A stretch of 19,549 bases of DNA from Sandaracinobacteroides sp031425455 (GTDB lineage Bacteria; Pseudomonadota; Alphaproteobacteria; Sphingomonadales; Sphingomonadaceae), in contig JANPJJ010000023.1 in the NCBI GenBank assembly GCA_031425455.1, positions 1 through 19,549 on the forward strand, written 5' to 3'. Positions within the stretch are counted from its first letter, which is position 1. Every line of letters starts with the position of its first letter. Below the pieces are notes generated by a model. It made no database searches. It saw only the letters and a list, made by a program, of their open reading frames with translations, and was not told where the DNA came from. Both the position numbers and the translations under genes were made by a program. Shown here piece by piece: positions 19,262-19,549 of the stretch.

Positions 19262-19549
19262 TCAATACTGCCCGGCGATGCTGCCTTCGATCAGGGCGAT
19301 ATCGTCCGGCGAGAGGTCGAACAGGCGGTAGGTGCGGTCGTTGATCTCGGCTTCGGTGTCGGCGATGCGGGTGGCGAGCGTGGCGGCTTCGGCGCGCTTT
19401 TCAGTTAGATAGCGATCCCATGCATCGCGCTCGTTCACCGGAATGTCGGTTTTGCAGCGTTTCTGGATGAGGGTGCGGAGTGCGGGAAAGTCGAGCGCGG
19501 GCCAGCTTTCAAAGGCGGATATTGTAAGAATTGCGGGGTTAATGTCGGC
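19262..19549 (-). CDS. C-terminal fragment of a probable DNA methyltransferase / type IIG restriction enzyme
   Basis: The frame is open from the window edge to TGA at 19262-19264, giving the last 95 residues of a longer protein whose start lies outside the window. The tail contains WDRYLTEKRAEAATLATRI, then EINDRTYRLFDLSPDD and IALIEGSIAGQY. A final coiled segment followed by 'EIN-x-x-x-YRLFDL-x-x-x-x-IALIE' is typical of the C-termini of large class I SAM-dependent adenine methyltransferases of the Eco57I/type IIG kind. No catalytic motif is in the visible part, so this rests on tail similarity alone. It could be a self-standing restriction-modification enzyme or part of a defence island beyond the window. 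Confidence 0.55.
   Translation of the reverse strand, partial: ADINPAILTISAFESWPALDFPALRTLIQKRCKTDIPVNERDAWDRYLTEKRAEAATLATRIADTEAEINDRTYRLFDLSPDDIALIEGSIAGQY

Overview
The window comes from a high-GC alphaproteobacterium, most likely a sphingomonad. I infer this from a TonB-dependent receptor paired with a surface-type lipoprotein, an NDUFA9-type reductase next to uppP, GTG starts, many 4-nt gene overlaps, and family features of the proteins. No 16S or other decisive marker is present, so the placement is an inference. Every protein gene supported here lies on the minus strand. The only plus-strand gene is a tRNA-Leu.

Layout, read in the direction of transcription (right to left). (1) At the right edge, the C-terminal 95 residues of a probable DNA methyltransferase or type IIG restriction enzyme run off the window. 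(2) A gene-free stretch of about 525 bp follows, holding two perfect parS-like palindromes and a cluster of nested inverted repeats. (3) tRNA-Leu(CAG) lies on the plus strand, with its own promoter having a consensus -35. (4) An NDUFA9-type NAD(P)-binding protein and uppP form a coupled pair. (5) A tightly packed six-gene unit reads gltD - DUF2059 protein - mntA - hepT - gltB - MmcQ/YjbR protein. Both glutamate synthase subunits are present, but a MntA/HepT toxin-antitoxin module and a secreted DUF2059 protein sit between them. Four of the five junctions overlap by 1-4 nt. (6) A four-gene unit reads small cysteine-containing peptide - DUF692 (MNIO) enzyme - DUF2063-like partner - DEXH helicase. 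(7) A beta-helix lipoprotein with a Pro-Thr linker and a TonB-dependent receptor form a two-gene uptake unit at the left end.

The best candidate for an undescribed system is unit 6. It has the layout of a ribosomally made, post-translationally modified peptide pathway: an 86-residue precursor ending in a C-x2-C-x-S-G core region, a multinuclear non-haem iron oxidase, and an HvfC/MbnC-like helper protein. The precursor lacks the secretion signal and the repeated cysteine motifs of bufferins. Second in interest is the toxin-antitoxin module inside the glutamate synthase operon. A 17-bp tandem duplication at the mntA start appears to have displaced an older overlapping start codon.

The parS pair and the uniform leftward transcription suggest that the replication origin lies to the right of this window. 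This is an inference from gene orientation and parS biology.
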